DNA of 64,000 nucleotides, from positions 1 through 64,000 of the forward strand of contig NZ_LXEV01000028.1 of NCBI RefSeq assembly GCF_001654965.1, given 5' to 3'. The position numbers were made by a program, and so were the translations under genes. The notes beneath the pieces were generated by a model. It saw only the letters and a program-made list of their open reading frames with translations. It did not search any database and had not been told where the DNA came from. Origin of the DNA: Proteus hauseri ATCC 700826 (GTDB lineage: Bacteria > Pseudomonadota > Gammaproteobacteria > Enterobacterales > Enterobacteriaceae). Positions 27,573-36,597 of the stretch are shown here, in pieces. Within the stretch, counting starts at the first letter, position 1; every line of letters starts with the position of its first letter.

Positions 27573-29360
27573 CTACCAACCATAAGAAATACCACCGCCC
27601 ACAACCGCTCTATCTTCAGTATTCCATGATGCTGAAACACGAAATAAAGTACTATCATTTATTTGGTATTGTACACCCGTCGCAAATGCATTAGCGTCGC
27701 GGTAATTACCAACACCAATACCTAGACTAAATGTATGATTAGTGACGTAAGGAATATTTGCCATAGCAGCAACAGAAGAAATACCTGCACTTGCTCGCTT
27801 ATCTGCTTTATCTATTTTATTATCCATCGCTTTTAAAGACGCATCATTATCAATAAAAGCATTCTTAATCTTATTATTGGTATACTCATTTGCAATAAAT
27901 ATAGACTCATTCTTAGATCCGTCAATATACTCTTTTAACGATACATCTCTTTCTTTAAGAATAACATTTGTCTCTTTGATAAATTCATTGCCCTTTTGAG
28001 TAATATATTTCTGATTATCCCTTATTATTTTTTCATTATTTTTCCCTAAAATATCTTGGATACTCGTTGTAATTTTGCCAATTTCAATATCAGTATAATC
28101 ATTGGCATCCTTTTTCGTCTTTCTCACTCGGCTATCTGTGAGTATTTCAGTTTCTCGTTTTGCATTATTAACATGCTCGATAACTTTATCATTATGCTCA
28201 CTTACTTTAAAATCGGTGTATTCTTTACTATTACTTTCGATCTCCATCACTCTATTATTAGTATGTTCTTTAAGAATTATCTCTGATTTAACAATCCTAT
28301 TTTCAGTATATTCTTCTATTCCTCTTTTCATACCGTCTATTTTTTTATCTGTATAATTCTCTACTCCTTTTTTTATTTCCTCAGTCTTTTTATCAGCATA
28401 ATCCTCAACATTATTTTTCATTTCAGCAAGCTTATTATCATTATAAATATAAAGATCATTTTTTGCTTCAGTAATATAATTAATCGTATCCTTTTGGTGT
28501 GCCTTTACTTTATCATCAGTATAACGATTAGCATTTTTTTCTGCTTCAGTTGCTAATTCAGTAGCTTTTGTTTCACTGGTCAATAATACAACCTTATTTG
28601 AATTGGCTATATCAGATTCAATTTTCTTGTTATTTTCGGCTATTTTATTATTGGTTTCTTTTAAGATGAAGTTTTTTTCATCATTAATCTTATTATAAAT
28701 AGCGTTATTATTGTCAGTAATACGTTTGTCTGTTTCTTTGAATATATTATCTTTGGTTTCTTTTAATTGTGAAACATTCACAGCATCGGTATCCGCAGTA
28801 CCAGCCGCAACATAAATTATCTGTCTTGTATTACTATCACTTCCTACAGATAACGTATTATTACGATTATTCTTACTCTTATCTCCTAAGATAATTGAGT
28901 TACTTGCAGTACCTGATGATTGGCTACCAACAATAACTGTATTATTTGCGCTGTCGGCCAAATAACTACTACCACCTAAAATAACGCCATTTTCAGAATT
29001 ATTTGTTGCACCTTTACCTATACTAATAGAATTATTATTTTCACTATATGCCTTATCACCAATAGAGATAGAACCCTCTCCAATAGCCATTGCACCACTA
29101 CCTATAGATAATGAATTATCACCAATTGCAGTGCTACTATGCCCAATGGCTGTTGCACTTTTTCCTTCAGCCCCAGCGGTAGCTCCAATAGCTGTAGATT
29201 GGTCAGAATGAGCCCAAGTGTTATATCCCAGAGCCGTAGATTCATTACCATCAGCTTTACTTTCTGGTCCTAATTTCGTCGTATTTAGCGCATATGAAAG
29301 TGAAGTTGAAAATAATGAAATTAATAGTATATTTGCTTTAAAAAAAATAATCTTATTCAT
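27573..29360 (-). CDS. YadA-like trimeric autotransporter adhesin
   Basis: This is a type Vc secreted trimeric surface adhesin. The 595-aa product has a signal peptide (MNKIIFFKANILLISLFSTS and on), a YadA-type head of left-handed beta-roll repeats with STAIG/SISIG motifs, a neck (YVAAGTADTDAVNVSQL), a long coiled-coil stalk and a C-terminal four-strand membrane anchor starting ASAGISSVAAMANIP and ending ISYGW. The stalk contains six or seven 15-residue repeats (see separate entry). GTG or ATG codons up to 11 codons upstream are also possible starts; a GTG two codons before has better spacing to GGAGA. Binding partner unknown; P. mirabilis is known to use such adhesins. Confidence 0.92.
   Translation of the reverse strand: MNKIIFFKANILLISLFSTSLSYALNTTKLGPESKADGNESTALGYNTWAHSDQSTAIGATAGAEGKSATAIGHSSTAIGDNSLSIGSGAMAIGEGSISIGDKAYSENNNSISIGKGATNNSENGVILGGSSYLADSANNTVIVGSQSSGTASNSIILGDKSKNNRNNTLSVGSDSNTRQIIYVAAGTADTDAVNVSQLKETKDNIFKETDKRITDNNNAIYNKINDEKNFILKETNNKIAENNKKIESDIANSNKVVLLTSETKATELATEAEKNANRYTDDKVKAHQKDTINYITEAKNDLYIYNDNKLAEMKNNVEDYADKKTEEIKKGVENYTDKKIDGMKRGIEEYTENRIVKSEIILKEHTNNRVMEIESNSKEYTDFKVSEHNDKVIEHVNNAKRETEILTDSRVRKTKKDANDYTDIEIGKITTSIQDILGKNNEKIIRDNQKYITQKGNEFIKETNVILKERDVSLKEYIDGSKNESIFIANEYTNNKIKNAFIDNDASLKAMDNKIDKADKRASAGISSVAAMANIPYVTNHTFSLGIGVGNYRDANAFATGVQYQINDSTLFRVSASWNTEDRAVVGGGISYGW
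28137..28406 (-). repeat. 15-residue (45-bp) degenerate repeats in the adhesin stalk
   Basis: Six consecutive units share the pattern xxYTDxKxxxxxxxx with exact 15-residue spacing: EDYADKK, ENYTDKK, EEYTENR, KEHTNNR, KEYTDFK, IEHVNNA. Further units occur nearer the head (NRYTDDK, then INYITEA 15 residues later). A 15-residue period is known for the right-handed coiled-coil part of the YadA stalk. Confidence 0.85.
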
Positions 29361-29731
29361 ATTCACACTATTCTCCATATATATTTTACTCACACAGAGA
29401 GTAATGCATGTTTTTATTTTTACACATTATATATTTTATAAAATAATTTAATGAATAAAGTAAACTTAATCAAACAACAATAATGACAGATAGTTATTAT
29501 TATATTTTAACCATAAAAAACAAAAATACAATTTCCATATATCAAATAAAATCAACAAGTAACAAGATAAATTAATTATTGAATTTAAAAATAAAAATAA
29601 TAAAAAAACAAAATGTGAAATTACATGTATTTTTATCGTTAAAATAATCTTTTATATTTGCGACAAAGATCAAATAAAAAATTTTAATTAAAACCTTTTA
29701 TTTTAATAATTATAAAAGTAAAAAATTAACA

Positions 29732-30160
29732 TTATTTTCTTGGGAACATTTTCAATAGAACATTAATATCTTGTGAGAATTTATTTTTATCAACAGAAAC
29801 ACGGAATGATGGTGAAAGTTTACCTACCACATTTGCAGAAACTATCGACTTATTATTTATACTTAATGTCATTTCATGTCCTATATTACTTTCAGTGTAA
29901 GTGATAAACATATTCTCACACTGTTTAGTTAAAGTAATACTAAGAATTTCATCTGTTGAACTTTTTTCTGTATGATTTGATACGGGAATAACTGAATCAA
30001 TACATTTGTTAGATAACGATAATATGGCTAAATCGGTAGAAAAAGACAGTATATTACTAGTTTCATTATTATTAATAATAAAAGAATCAATACTTTTACT
30101 CTCTCCAGATATTGATAATGGTGAAAAAATAACGACCAATATAAAAAGGATATTTTTCAT
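29732..30160 (-). CDS. Small secreted protein with a SecD-head-like region
   Basis: The 142-aa product begins with a clear signal peptide (MKNILFILVVIFSPLSISG). The rest is beta-rich with two cysteines (NKCIDS and TKQCENMF) that could form a disulfide. The segment from ITLTKQCENMF through NIGHEMTLSINNKSIVSANVV to LSPSFRVSVD resembles the pattern of the P1 head subdomain of SecD (phenylalanine-start strand, N-x-G-x-x-L, x-I-N-x-x-x-V-x-A). That resemblance is by eye and weak. It lies 339 bases upstream of the adhesin gene in the same direction. No known role. Confidence 0.65.
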   Translation of the reverse strand: MKNILFILVVIFSPLSISGESKSIDSFIINNNETSNILSFSTDLAILSLSNKCIDSVIPVSNHTEKSSTDEILSITLTKQCENMFITYTESNIGHEMTLSINNKSIVSANVVGKLSPSFRVSVDKNKFSQDINVLLKMFPRK

Positions 30161-30213
30161 TTATATTACTCCGAAAAAAGCCCTTGATAGCATTCACTAG
30201 CAAGGGCATCACT

Positions 30214-30909
30214 CTATTCAATAAATAGGCGTTCAGCGTTTAACAGTGTCTCTATCGATGATTGACATAAATAAGGCCTTAATGCTGTAAACTTTTTATC
30301 AGACCACTCATAAATACACAACGATAAAAGTTGCTCTATTATTTTTGGCTCAAAACGATATTTTAAATGCTTTGCTGGTGTTCCACCAACAATACTATAT
30401 GGCTCAACATCTTTTGATACCACACTGTTCGCCGCAATAATGGCACCTTCACCAACAGTAACACCAGGCATTATCATTGCACGCATTCCTATCCAAGCAC
30501 CATCATGAATATGGGTATCGCCTTTGCCAATATAAGCCTCTTCTATTTTGTCCATAAAAGGGTAGAGAGAAAACCAATCCATTCGATGGGTATGATTTCC
30601 TCCCATTAAAATAACGGCTTCAGCACCAATACAGACATAATCGCCAATATATAATTTATCAATTTCCCATAATGGTTCCCACTGTAAACTAATCTCATCA
30701 CCATAGAGATAACGTACAACAGAAGCCTCAAAACCATTATCCCAACAATCACTATAATAGCTATGCTGGCCTTTGATAATAATATTCTTATTCTTTACTG
30801 TTTCATGCAGATACTCTACATGCGACCAATGTTTATTTCTCATAAAATGACTCTCTACAAATTGATGAGCCATCAAAGAATGCTTAATTCTCTGATGATG
30901 TGTTCGCAT
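30214..30909 (-). CDS. Vat/CatB-type xenobiotic acetyltransferase
   Basis: The 231-aa product belongs to the hexapeptide-repeat (left-handed beta-helix) acyltransferases that acetylate chloramphenicol or streptogramin A. The signatures are YLYGDEISLQWEPLWEIDKL, YIGDYVCIGAEAVILMGGNHTHRMDW (catalytic His), HDGAWIGMRAMIMPGVTVG, GAIIAANSVVSKDVEPYSIVGGTPAKHLKYRF. CatB proteins are about 20 residues shorter; an internal ATG at residue 23 (MRNKHWSHV) has a better ribosome binding site and may be the true start. Substrate cannot be told from sequence; a resistance phenotype should not be assumed. Confidence 0.85.
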   Translation of the reverse strand: MRTHHQRIKHSLMAHQFVESHFMRNKHWSHVEYLHETVKNKNIIIKGQHSYYSDCWDNGFEASVVRYLYGDEISLQWEPLWEIDKLYIGDYVCIGAEAVILMGGNHTHRMDWFSLYPFMDKIEEAYIGKGDTHIHDGAWIGMRAMIMPGVTVGEGAIIAANSVVSKDVEPYSIVGGTPAKHLKYRFEPKIIEQLLSLCIYEWSDKKFTALRPYLCQSSIETLLNAERLFIE

Positions 30910-31098
30910 TCAAAACACACCGTCTTAAGCTATTCTGGGCTGTAGTAATAATGGATTTTTTATCATTCGTATCACTTTTTCTTTTTTGAGATAGAAAAAT
31001 AATGCTGCTTAATTTTACAGATAATTTATATCAGCAGAATAAAGATAAAAGCCACTCATTAACCACTAAGTGGATAACAAGTGGCAAAACATTCTATT

Positions 31099-32190
31099 TT
31101 ATTTAAAGAAATCTTTACTGCCATGAGGCGCACAGCGTAAATATTGAGGTGCAACTTTAATAGTCTGCTTCAATTTTTCTGCTGCATGCCAAGGCCAACG
31201 AGGATCGTAAAGAATACCTCGACCAAGTGCAATAAAATCAGCCTGTTCTGTCAGTAAAATAGCCTCTGCTTGTTCAGGTTGAGTAATTAAACCCACTGCA
31301 ATAACCGGCAACTGTGTTTCATTATAAATAGCCTGAGCAAAAGGAACTTGGTAATTAGGCCCCAACTTAATGGCTTGCTTATCAGATAATCCGCCAGAAG
31401 AAACATGAATATAATGACAACCTAATTCTTCTAAATGTTGAGTTAATGCAATTGAACTTTCAAGATCCCAACCACCTTCAACCCAATCTGTTGCTGATAT
31501 TCTTATACCAACACAAATATTATCTGATACAACATCTTTCACCGCAGTAAATACATCCACCAATAACCGACAGCGATTATTAAAATCGCCACCATATTGG
31601 TCAGTACGATGATTTGATAAAGGAGATAAGAATTCATGCAATAAATAGCCATGTGCACCATGTATTTCAATAACATCAATACCCGCAGATTCAGCTCGTT
31701 TTGCTGCTTGAATAAAGGCTGTTTTTATCTCTTCAATTTCATCAATAGTTAATGCGTGGGGAGTATGATATTGCCCAAATGCAATAGGAGATGGTGCAAC
31801 TTTTTGCCATCCATGCATTTCTGTTGATGCTAAAGATTTACCACCATTCCAGGGTAAATCAGTCGATGCTTTTCTTCCCGCATGTGCAAGTTGAATACCA
31901 ATTTTAGCTGTTGAGTAGGTTTTAATATTATCAACAAGCGTTTTTAATGAACTAGCATGTTCATCTGACCATAAACCTAAATCTTTATAGCTTATTCGCC
32001 CACTTGGCTCAACAGCAGTCGCTTCCATAATAACTAATGCAGCACCTGATAATGCTAATTGCCCATAGTGCATCGTGTGCCAAGAAGTCGGAAGTCCATT
32101 TTCAGCAGAATATTGACACATAGGAGCAACAATTATGCGATTTTCTAATTGATGGGGGCCTAATTTTTTAGGGGAAAATAACAAATTCAT
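31099..32190 (-). CDS. Old Yellow Enzyme family NADPH:flavin oxidoreductase (YqjM/NamA-like)
   Basis: The FMN TIM-barrel enzyme reduces activated C=C bonds of enones with NAD(P)H. The 363-aa product has the YqjM subclass marks: cysteine in APMCQYSAENG near residue 25, HAGRKAS substrate-binding region, DVIEIHGAHGYLLHEFLSP, and VGLITQPEQAEAIL with GRGILYDPRWPWHAA. The start at 32190 (MNLLFSPKKLGPHQL) follows a strong AGGAGG. An alternative nine codons upstream lacks one. Natural substrate unknown. Confidence 0.92.
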   Translation of the reverse strand: MNLLFSPKKLGPHQLENRIIVAPMCQYSAENGLPTSWHTMHYGQLALSGAALVIMEATAVEPSGRISYKDLGLWSDEHASSLKTLVDNIKTYSTAKIGIQLAHAGRKASTDLPWNGGKSLASTEMHGWQKVAPSPIAFGQYHTPHALTIDEIEEIKTAFIQAAKRAESAGIDVIEIHGAHGYLLHEFLSPLSNHRTDQYGGDFNNRCRLLVDVFTAVKDVVSDNICVGIRISATDWVEGGWDLESSIALTQHLEELGCHYIHVSSGGLSDKQAIKLGPNYQVPFAQAIYNETQLPVIAVGLITQPEQAEAILLTEQADFIALGRGILYDPRWPWHAAEKLKQTIKVAPQYLRCAPHGSKDFFK

Positions 32191-32486
32191 ATAAAGCCTC
32201 CTGCTATTAATAAGCATCGAGGCAAAGAAATTATTTTTACTGTATCCATATTCAGAAAATAACTTTTTGCCTACTATTTAATTTTAGATTTGCGACAATT
32301 TTAATGCAATGGAACCAGGCTAACGGATTGCCTTTATTTACGCGATGCGCTGCTTCACATTGTAATAAGAAAAAGGCAATATTTTCCTTCACACTAGCAA
32401 CCCACAACCTGTACTGAAAAATAATAGTTTGCTGTTTATTAGTTCTTTATGCTATTTGCTATTAAAAACTTTTCAGTTCCCTATTT

Positions 32487-33134
32487 TTAACATCCATCAC
32501 TACTGCCAGCACAAGCAACACCCCATACTAGCATAACGGGTATAACCATAATAATAGCAACGGGGGCCATTAAAACAGCGCCCACATCCCCTGCAATATC
32601 TTTACTGGAAATAAAATAATTTACTTCTGCAATTAAAGGCTTTCTTAGCGCATACTTTTTCGTTAATCCGTGTTTATTTTCCAATGCAACAATATTTCCA
32701 TTAGTACTAAAACTATGCATTAAAAATTCTGGTTTTTCTGTATTACTAGGCTGGGTTGTCGCCGCTTTAGGTAGATATCGCGTAACATTAAAGTGATATT
32801 TATCTATCAGCTCTTTTTTCTCAATATCTGAAAGCCCTGCAACTGCAATATAAACTCGATAAGTGCCATTAACAGATTTCTTATCTGTAACGGTTAGATT
32901 TGCTGTAGAATAAATCAATTTATCTGCATAACGACTCAAGCTAAAGAGATATAATTCTTTGACTATCTCACCAGAAAACTCATAATCATTTACTTCACCA
33001 ACGGCATAAAGTTTGTCATTGCTCAGCAGTAATGCTGTTATTTTTTCATTCTCTTTTTTATCGAGATCATGGGTTGTAGTACATGCAACAAGGAAAAATA
33101 AGAAACCAAGTAATAATAGTTTTGTTATTTTCAT
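32487..33134 (-). CDS. Predicted lipoprotein of unknown function
   Basis: The 215-aa protein starts with a type II signal peptide and lipobox (MKITKLLLLGFLFFLVAC; lipidated Cys18). A mixed alpha/beta region follows (TALLLSNDKLYAVGEVNDYE, YLFSLSRYADKLIYSTANL). Near the C-terminus there is a hydrophobic helix (VGAVLMAPVAIIMVIPVMLV), ending in GVACAGSSDGC. A lipoprotein with a second C-terminal membrane helix is unusual; it may be tethered in the inner membrane at both ends. I do not recognise the family. Confidence 0.75.
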   Translation of the reverse strand: MKITKLLLLGFLFFLVACTTTHDLDKKENEKITALLLSNDKLYAVGEVNDYEFSGEIVKELYLFSLSRYADKLIYSTANLTVTDKKSVNGTYRVYIAVAGLSDIEKKELIDKYHFNVTRYLPKAATTQPSNTEKPEFLMHSFSTNGNIVALENKHGLTKKYALRKPLIAEVNYFISSKDIAGDVGAVLMAPVAIIMVIPVMLVWGVACAGSSDGC

Positions 33135-33375
33135 GCAATTCCTTATTTATCAAATAGTAAAAAATAATGTTAATATATTATCTTATTTAAACTATTCATT
33201 AGTTAAAATATCTGAAAATAAACCTCTAAGTTACCAACATTTTCTTAAAGTAAGGAGCAGTTGCTTTATACAGTTTTAAATAATTCTGCCCTATAAAATT
33301 AAGATTAAAAATCACAAAAAATGATAAAAACAGCAAAAAATAAAAAAATTAAATGAAAATTGAAATCTTAAACTT

Positions 33376-33410
33376 AAAAAGACCCACTTAATTAAGCAAG
33401 TCTTTTCTAA
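33376..33410. terminator. Hairpin downstream of the DUF2798 gene
   Basis: AAAGAC pairs with GTCTTT outside an inner CTTAATTAAG palindrome; a T-run follows on the + strand side. Read leftwards the tail is T-rich (TTTTTAAGTTT). Confidence 0.5.
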
Positions 33411-33418
33411 CTTTATGA

Positions 33419-33685
33419 TTAATGCGGTTTGACTAATAATAATGATAGTTTTCTTGCAACCGGTAATACAAATAAAACGGTTGGAAAAGCAATTAACCAA
33501 GATACTCCCCAAGAACTTAACCAAGGAGATATAATAAATAGCCCAATCCCTATAGTCTTGACTGTACTAATAAAGGATACGATGCCACACATTACAAAAG
33601 ATAAGAAGAAAGGAACCAAAAAAATCATGGTTCTAACAGGAAATTTAGGAATGCCTAAAATAGTGTTTTTGTCTTGAGAAGACAT
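33419..33685 (-). CDS. DUF2798 small membrane protein
   Basis: The 88-aa product (MSSQDKNTIL start, GGAG nine bases upstream) has two membrane helices separated by a short loop and fits the DUF2798 pattern: IPKFPVRTMIFLVPFFLSFV, then VSWLIAFPTVLFVLPVARKL. Function unknown. A candidate LacI/GalR-type operator lies about 85 bases upstream. Confidence 0.75.
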   Translation of the reverse strand: MSSQDKNTILGIPKFPVRTMIFLVPFFLSFVMCGIVSFISTVKTIGIGLFIISPWLSSWGVSWLIAFPTVLFVLPVARKLSLLLVKPH

Positions 33686-33770
33686 AGATAAAGACTCCAA
33701 TAATACGATGTACAACAGCACATAACTGCCAATACAACAGGCCAATAAATTAGTTATATGCGTTGATTAA

Positions 33771-33784
33771 CGTAAACGCTTACG
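33771..33784. promoter_or_regulatory. LacI/GalR-type operator candidate
   Basis: CGTAAACGCTTACG is a near-perfect palindrome with a central CG, the layout of LacI-family operators. A weaker related sequence (GTTTACGTTTAAA) lies near 33905. No LacI-family gene is in the window. Confidence 0.4.
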
Positions 33785-34024
33785 AGTCTTTTTAGACCAA
33801 CTGAATGACACAGTTTATAAATAAATCTTTTTTTGTCAACTAATTATTTTTCTATTAAAAACAATATAAAAAATGGTGTTTTGATATAAATACATTAGAA
33901 AATGTTTACGTTTAAATAAACTAAACAACAAAGTTTCTTTATTAATCTTTATAGTTAAATAACTAACATTGAATGACTTTTCAATAAAAAACCTTATAAA
34001 CATAAGGTTTTTTTACTACAGTTC

Positions 34025-34366
34025 TTACCAATCTCTAGTTGCAATTAATTCTTCAGCATCAGCTTTTTCAAATCCATATTCTTTGGCAATAATATAAATA
34101 TTCTCAGCGATACACTCTCTTGCTACTGTTTCTATCTCACTATTTTCTTCTTCAAACTCTTCAGCTAACTGATTAAATTTATCTGTCGCCTTATGACTTA
34201 AAGCATAAAGTTCATTTAGCATTTTGGGTTGAGTTTCTTCAATATTAATACAAAGCTCTTTAAGGATCTCTTGACCTTTTTTCACTAAATGAGTGGGATA
34301 ATATTTATCATTTTCCATCTCACTTAAGAAGTGATATTGCGCTAACACCTTGTTTTTAATTATCAT
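34025..34366 (-). CDS. DUF5713 family protein
   Basis: The 113-aa acidic, all-helical protein matches the DUF5713 pattern: FLSEMENDKYYPTHLVKKGQ, ILKELCINIEETQP, LYALSHKATDKFNQLAEEF, VARECIAENIYIIAKEYGFE, and the end AEELIATRDW. No signal or membrane segment. Function unknown in the family. The sequence after the signals of the DUF2798 gene is unrelated. Confidence 0.8.
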   Translation of the reverse strand: MIIKNKVLAQYHFLSEMENDKYYPTHLVKKGQEILKELCINIEETQPKMLNELYALSHKATDKFNQLAEEFEEENSEIETVARECIAENIYIIAKEYGFEKADAEELIATRDW

Positions 34367-34526
34367 AAAAAAATCCTGAATTAAAATTTATCATTTTGAT
34401 TAAGAATACTTGTTTATTATTCTTAATATAACGTATATTAACGATTCATAATTAAATTACTAGTATCCATTACACTAAAATGCACTATTTTTATTATATA
34501 ATCTATCATTTATAAGTTAGCGAAAA

Positions 34527-35260
34527 ATGACAAAAAAATATTTTTTATTACCTTATTAGTTGGCGTAACTTTTCTCTTTTTTATCATAGTTAAGTACTAT
34601 TTAAATACCCGACCACTCGCATCATGGCAATTCTATGGTAAAAATGGTGAATATATTACAGGATATTACTACCCACCAGAGCAAGATAGTGCAACGAATG
34701 AAATTATTTCTATTCCAGAAGTTCCAACTATTGACGGTTTAAAGTTAACTAAATGGAATAGCTGTTCTTTGGAATTAAAGGTAGAAAATAAAATTCTTTC
34801 TATTTATTATTTTAATGATAATCTCATTCAAGCATCACTAAAAAATAATGTTTATCCTTATATTCCATTTATTGAACTTTATTTGTATCAGCCTGATGAC
34901 ATGCATTGGTGGGCAACTCGTTTAAATGATGGTACATATCGTGGATGGATTTGGGATAATTTAGCAAATCAACTTATTCCTGTTCACTATAATAAAGATA
35001 GAATATCGTTAATTGAAGGCACTAAATATCAACTGATAGAAAATGGAAACTGGATTTTTCAGCGCTGGTCACAAGGAAAAATAATAGAAGAACGCATATT
35101 AGATGATTTGCCAGGAAAAGATAAAATAATTCCTGATATTGATAAAGAAAGAACTAACGAAGCAAAGACACAAATGCAAAAAATGGCTAATGAATTAGCC
35201 GCACCATTAAATCTACCTTTTGATCTTATTCTATGGGATAAAGTACCTTGTAATAATTAA
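34527..35260 (+). pseudogene. Membrane-anchored protein gene with a one-base frame break near its start
   Basis: An ATG at 34527 reads MTKK through a run of seven A residues and then hits a stop at 34557. The long frame that continues to 35260 (about 240 codons) is offset by one base: after the A-run it reads IFFITLLVGVTFLFFIIVKY, an obvious membrane anchor, then SWQFYGKNGEYITGYYYPP and a soluble region rich in Trp. One extra A (eight instead of seven) would join them. The long frame has no ATG, GTG or TTG ahead of the anchor; the first is a TTG at 34769. It is a frameshift, a slippage-prone phase switch, or an assembly error. Family not recognised. Confidence 0.7.
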
Positions 35261-35270
35261 TTTTACTATT

Positions 35271-35300
35271 GAAATGCTCCCAGAGGGTTGGGAGCATTTC
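35271..35300. terminator. Perfect hairpin after the frame-broken gene
   Basis: GAAATGCTCCCA pairs with TGGGAGCATTTC around a six-base loop. It lacks a T-run on either side but sits 10 bases past the stop. The next 630 bases to 35931 are AT-rich with no gene and no clear promoter. Confidence 0.6.
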
Positions 35301-35931
35301 TGACACAGAATAAATTAGTTAATACTAAAAAATACCTTTTAATCCCATATTAATTCCTTTTAGCGCTATTGTTTATTCCATTTTAAACTAATGGTTTTTA
35401 TTGCCGAGTATAGTATAGATAAAGTAACTAAATAAAAAGCTCGTTGCACAACAAAATAATCATACTTCATTCTCTCAAAAACAATGACAAGATAAACATA
35501 ATAATTTATTGATAAATCTAAGGATAAAATATTTTTTTATTTTAATTCATTTTAAAATAAAAATATTAATCTTGTACTAAAGTTAACTTACATTATTTTA
35601 TCTTATAAAAAAACAAATTAATATAGTTATTCTTTCTGATAAATAGAATTATAAATACTTAAACATAATTACTTTTTAGTTTATAACTTTAATTAAAATA
35701 TAAATTACATCATACCTTACTAATGAAAATATTTTTTTAAATTATATAACAACAAATCTTGCCAAGCTGTTTTACTCATTTAATGTTATTTATACTTAGA
35801 GTATATATTAAATAAAATATCCATCTTACATTAAGATTTGATTAATCGTATTTAACATTATATTTTATTATATTGCTCAATTTTTATTTGCCACATATAC
35901 TTTCTTAAATCAGATTTAAATAGGTATTATT

Positions 35932-36597
35932 ATGAATATTTTATTAGTGGAAGACGATTTACAACTTGGCAAAGCACTATGCCGAGGACTTGAAATTGCG
36001 GGCTTTCATCCATGCTGGGTAAGATTACTCGCCGATGCATGAACTCAATTAAGTCAACGGGCATTTGATTTAATGTTATTAGATTTAGGGTTACCGGATG
36101 GCGATGGTCAAGATGAACTTATCGCACTAAGAAAAAGTGGAGAAAAAATCCCTATCATTATTCTTACAGCGCGTACACAAATCGATAATTTAGTACAAAC
36201 ATTAGATTCAGGTGCTGATGATTTTTTACCAAAACCATTTGCAATGCCTGAACTTATTTCCAGAGTAAAAGCAGTAAGCCGAAGAATGGCTGGATTTTCA
36301 TCACAAATATGGTCAATTGGTGACTTACAACTGAATCCGTCTAATCATCAAGTCACATTAAATAATGAATTACTTTTATTATCAGGTAAAGAATATCAAT
36401 TACTGTATGAACTTATGCGTAATACCGATAATGTGGTTCGTAAGTCTGAGTTAGAACAACGCTTATTTGGTTTAGATGATAGGATTGAAAGTAATTCTCT
36501 TGAAGTTCATATGCATAATTTACGTAGAAAAATAGGCAAAGAACGAATAATTACTGTTCGTGGTGTAGGTTATTTATTAAAAAAAGAAGTTAATTAA
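35932..36597 (+). pseudogene. OmpR-family response regulator interrupted by an in-frame TGA
   Basis: From ATG 35932 the frame reads MNILLVEDDLQLGKALCRGL, a normal receiver start, but codon 37 is TGA (36040-36042). The same frame then continues to a complete OmpR-type regulator: phospho-acceptor Asp51 in LMLLDLGLPDGDG, Lys in FLPKPFAMPEL, and winged-helix domain ending VRGVGYLLKKEVN. Full length would be 221 aa. A single G-to-A change from TGG, or C-to-T from CGA, would explain it. Restart at ATG 36073 would give a protein lacking the first half of the receiver. The intact kinase gene follows at once (TAAATG). It resembles QseB/PmrA-type regulators. Confidence 0.85.

Noticed and set aside
27573..29360. 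Naming the adhesin as one of the characterised Proteus trimeric autotransporters
   Set aside because: The reference sequences could not be compared here.
30214..30909. Naming the acetyltransferase catB or vat with a resistance phenotype
   Set aside because: The hexapeptide family has many members of unknown substrate; sequence by eye cannot separate them.
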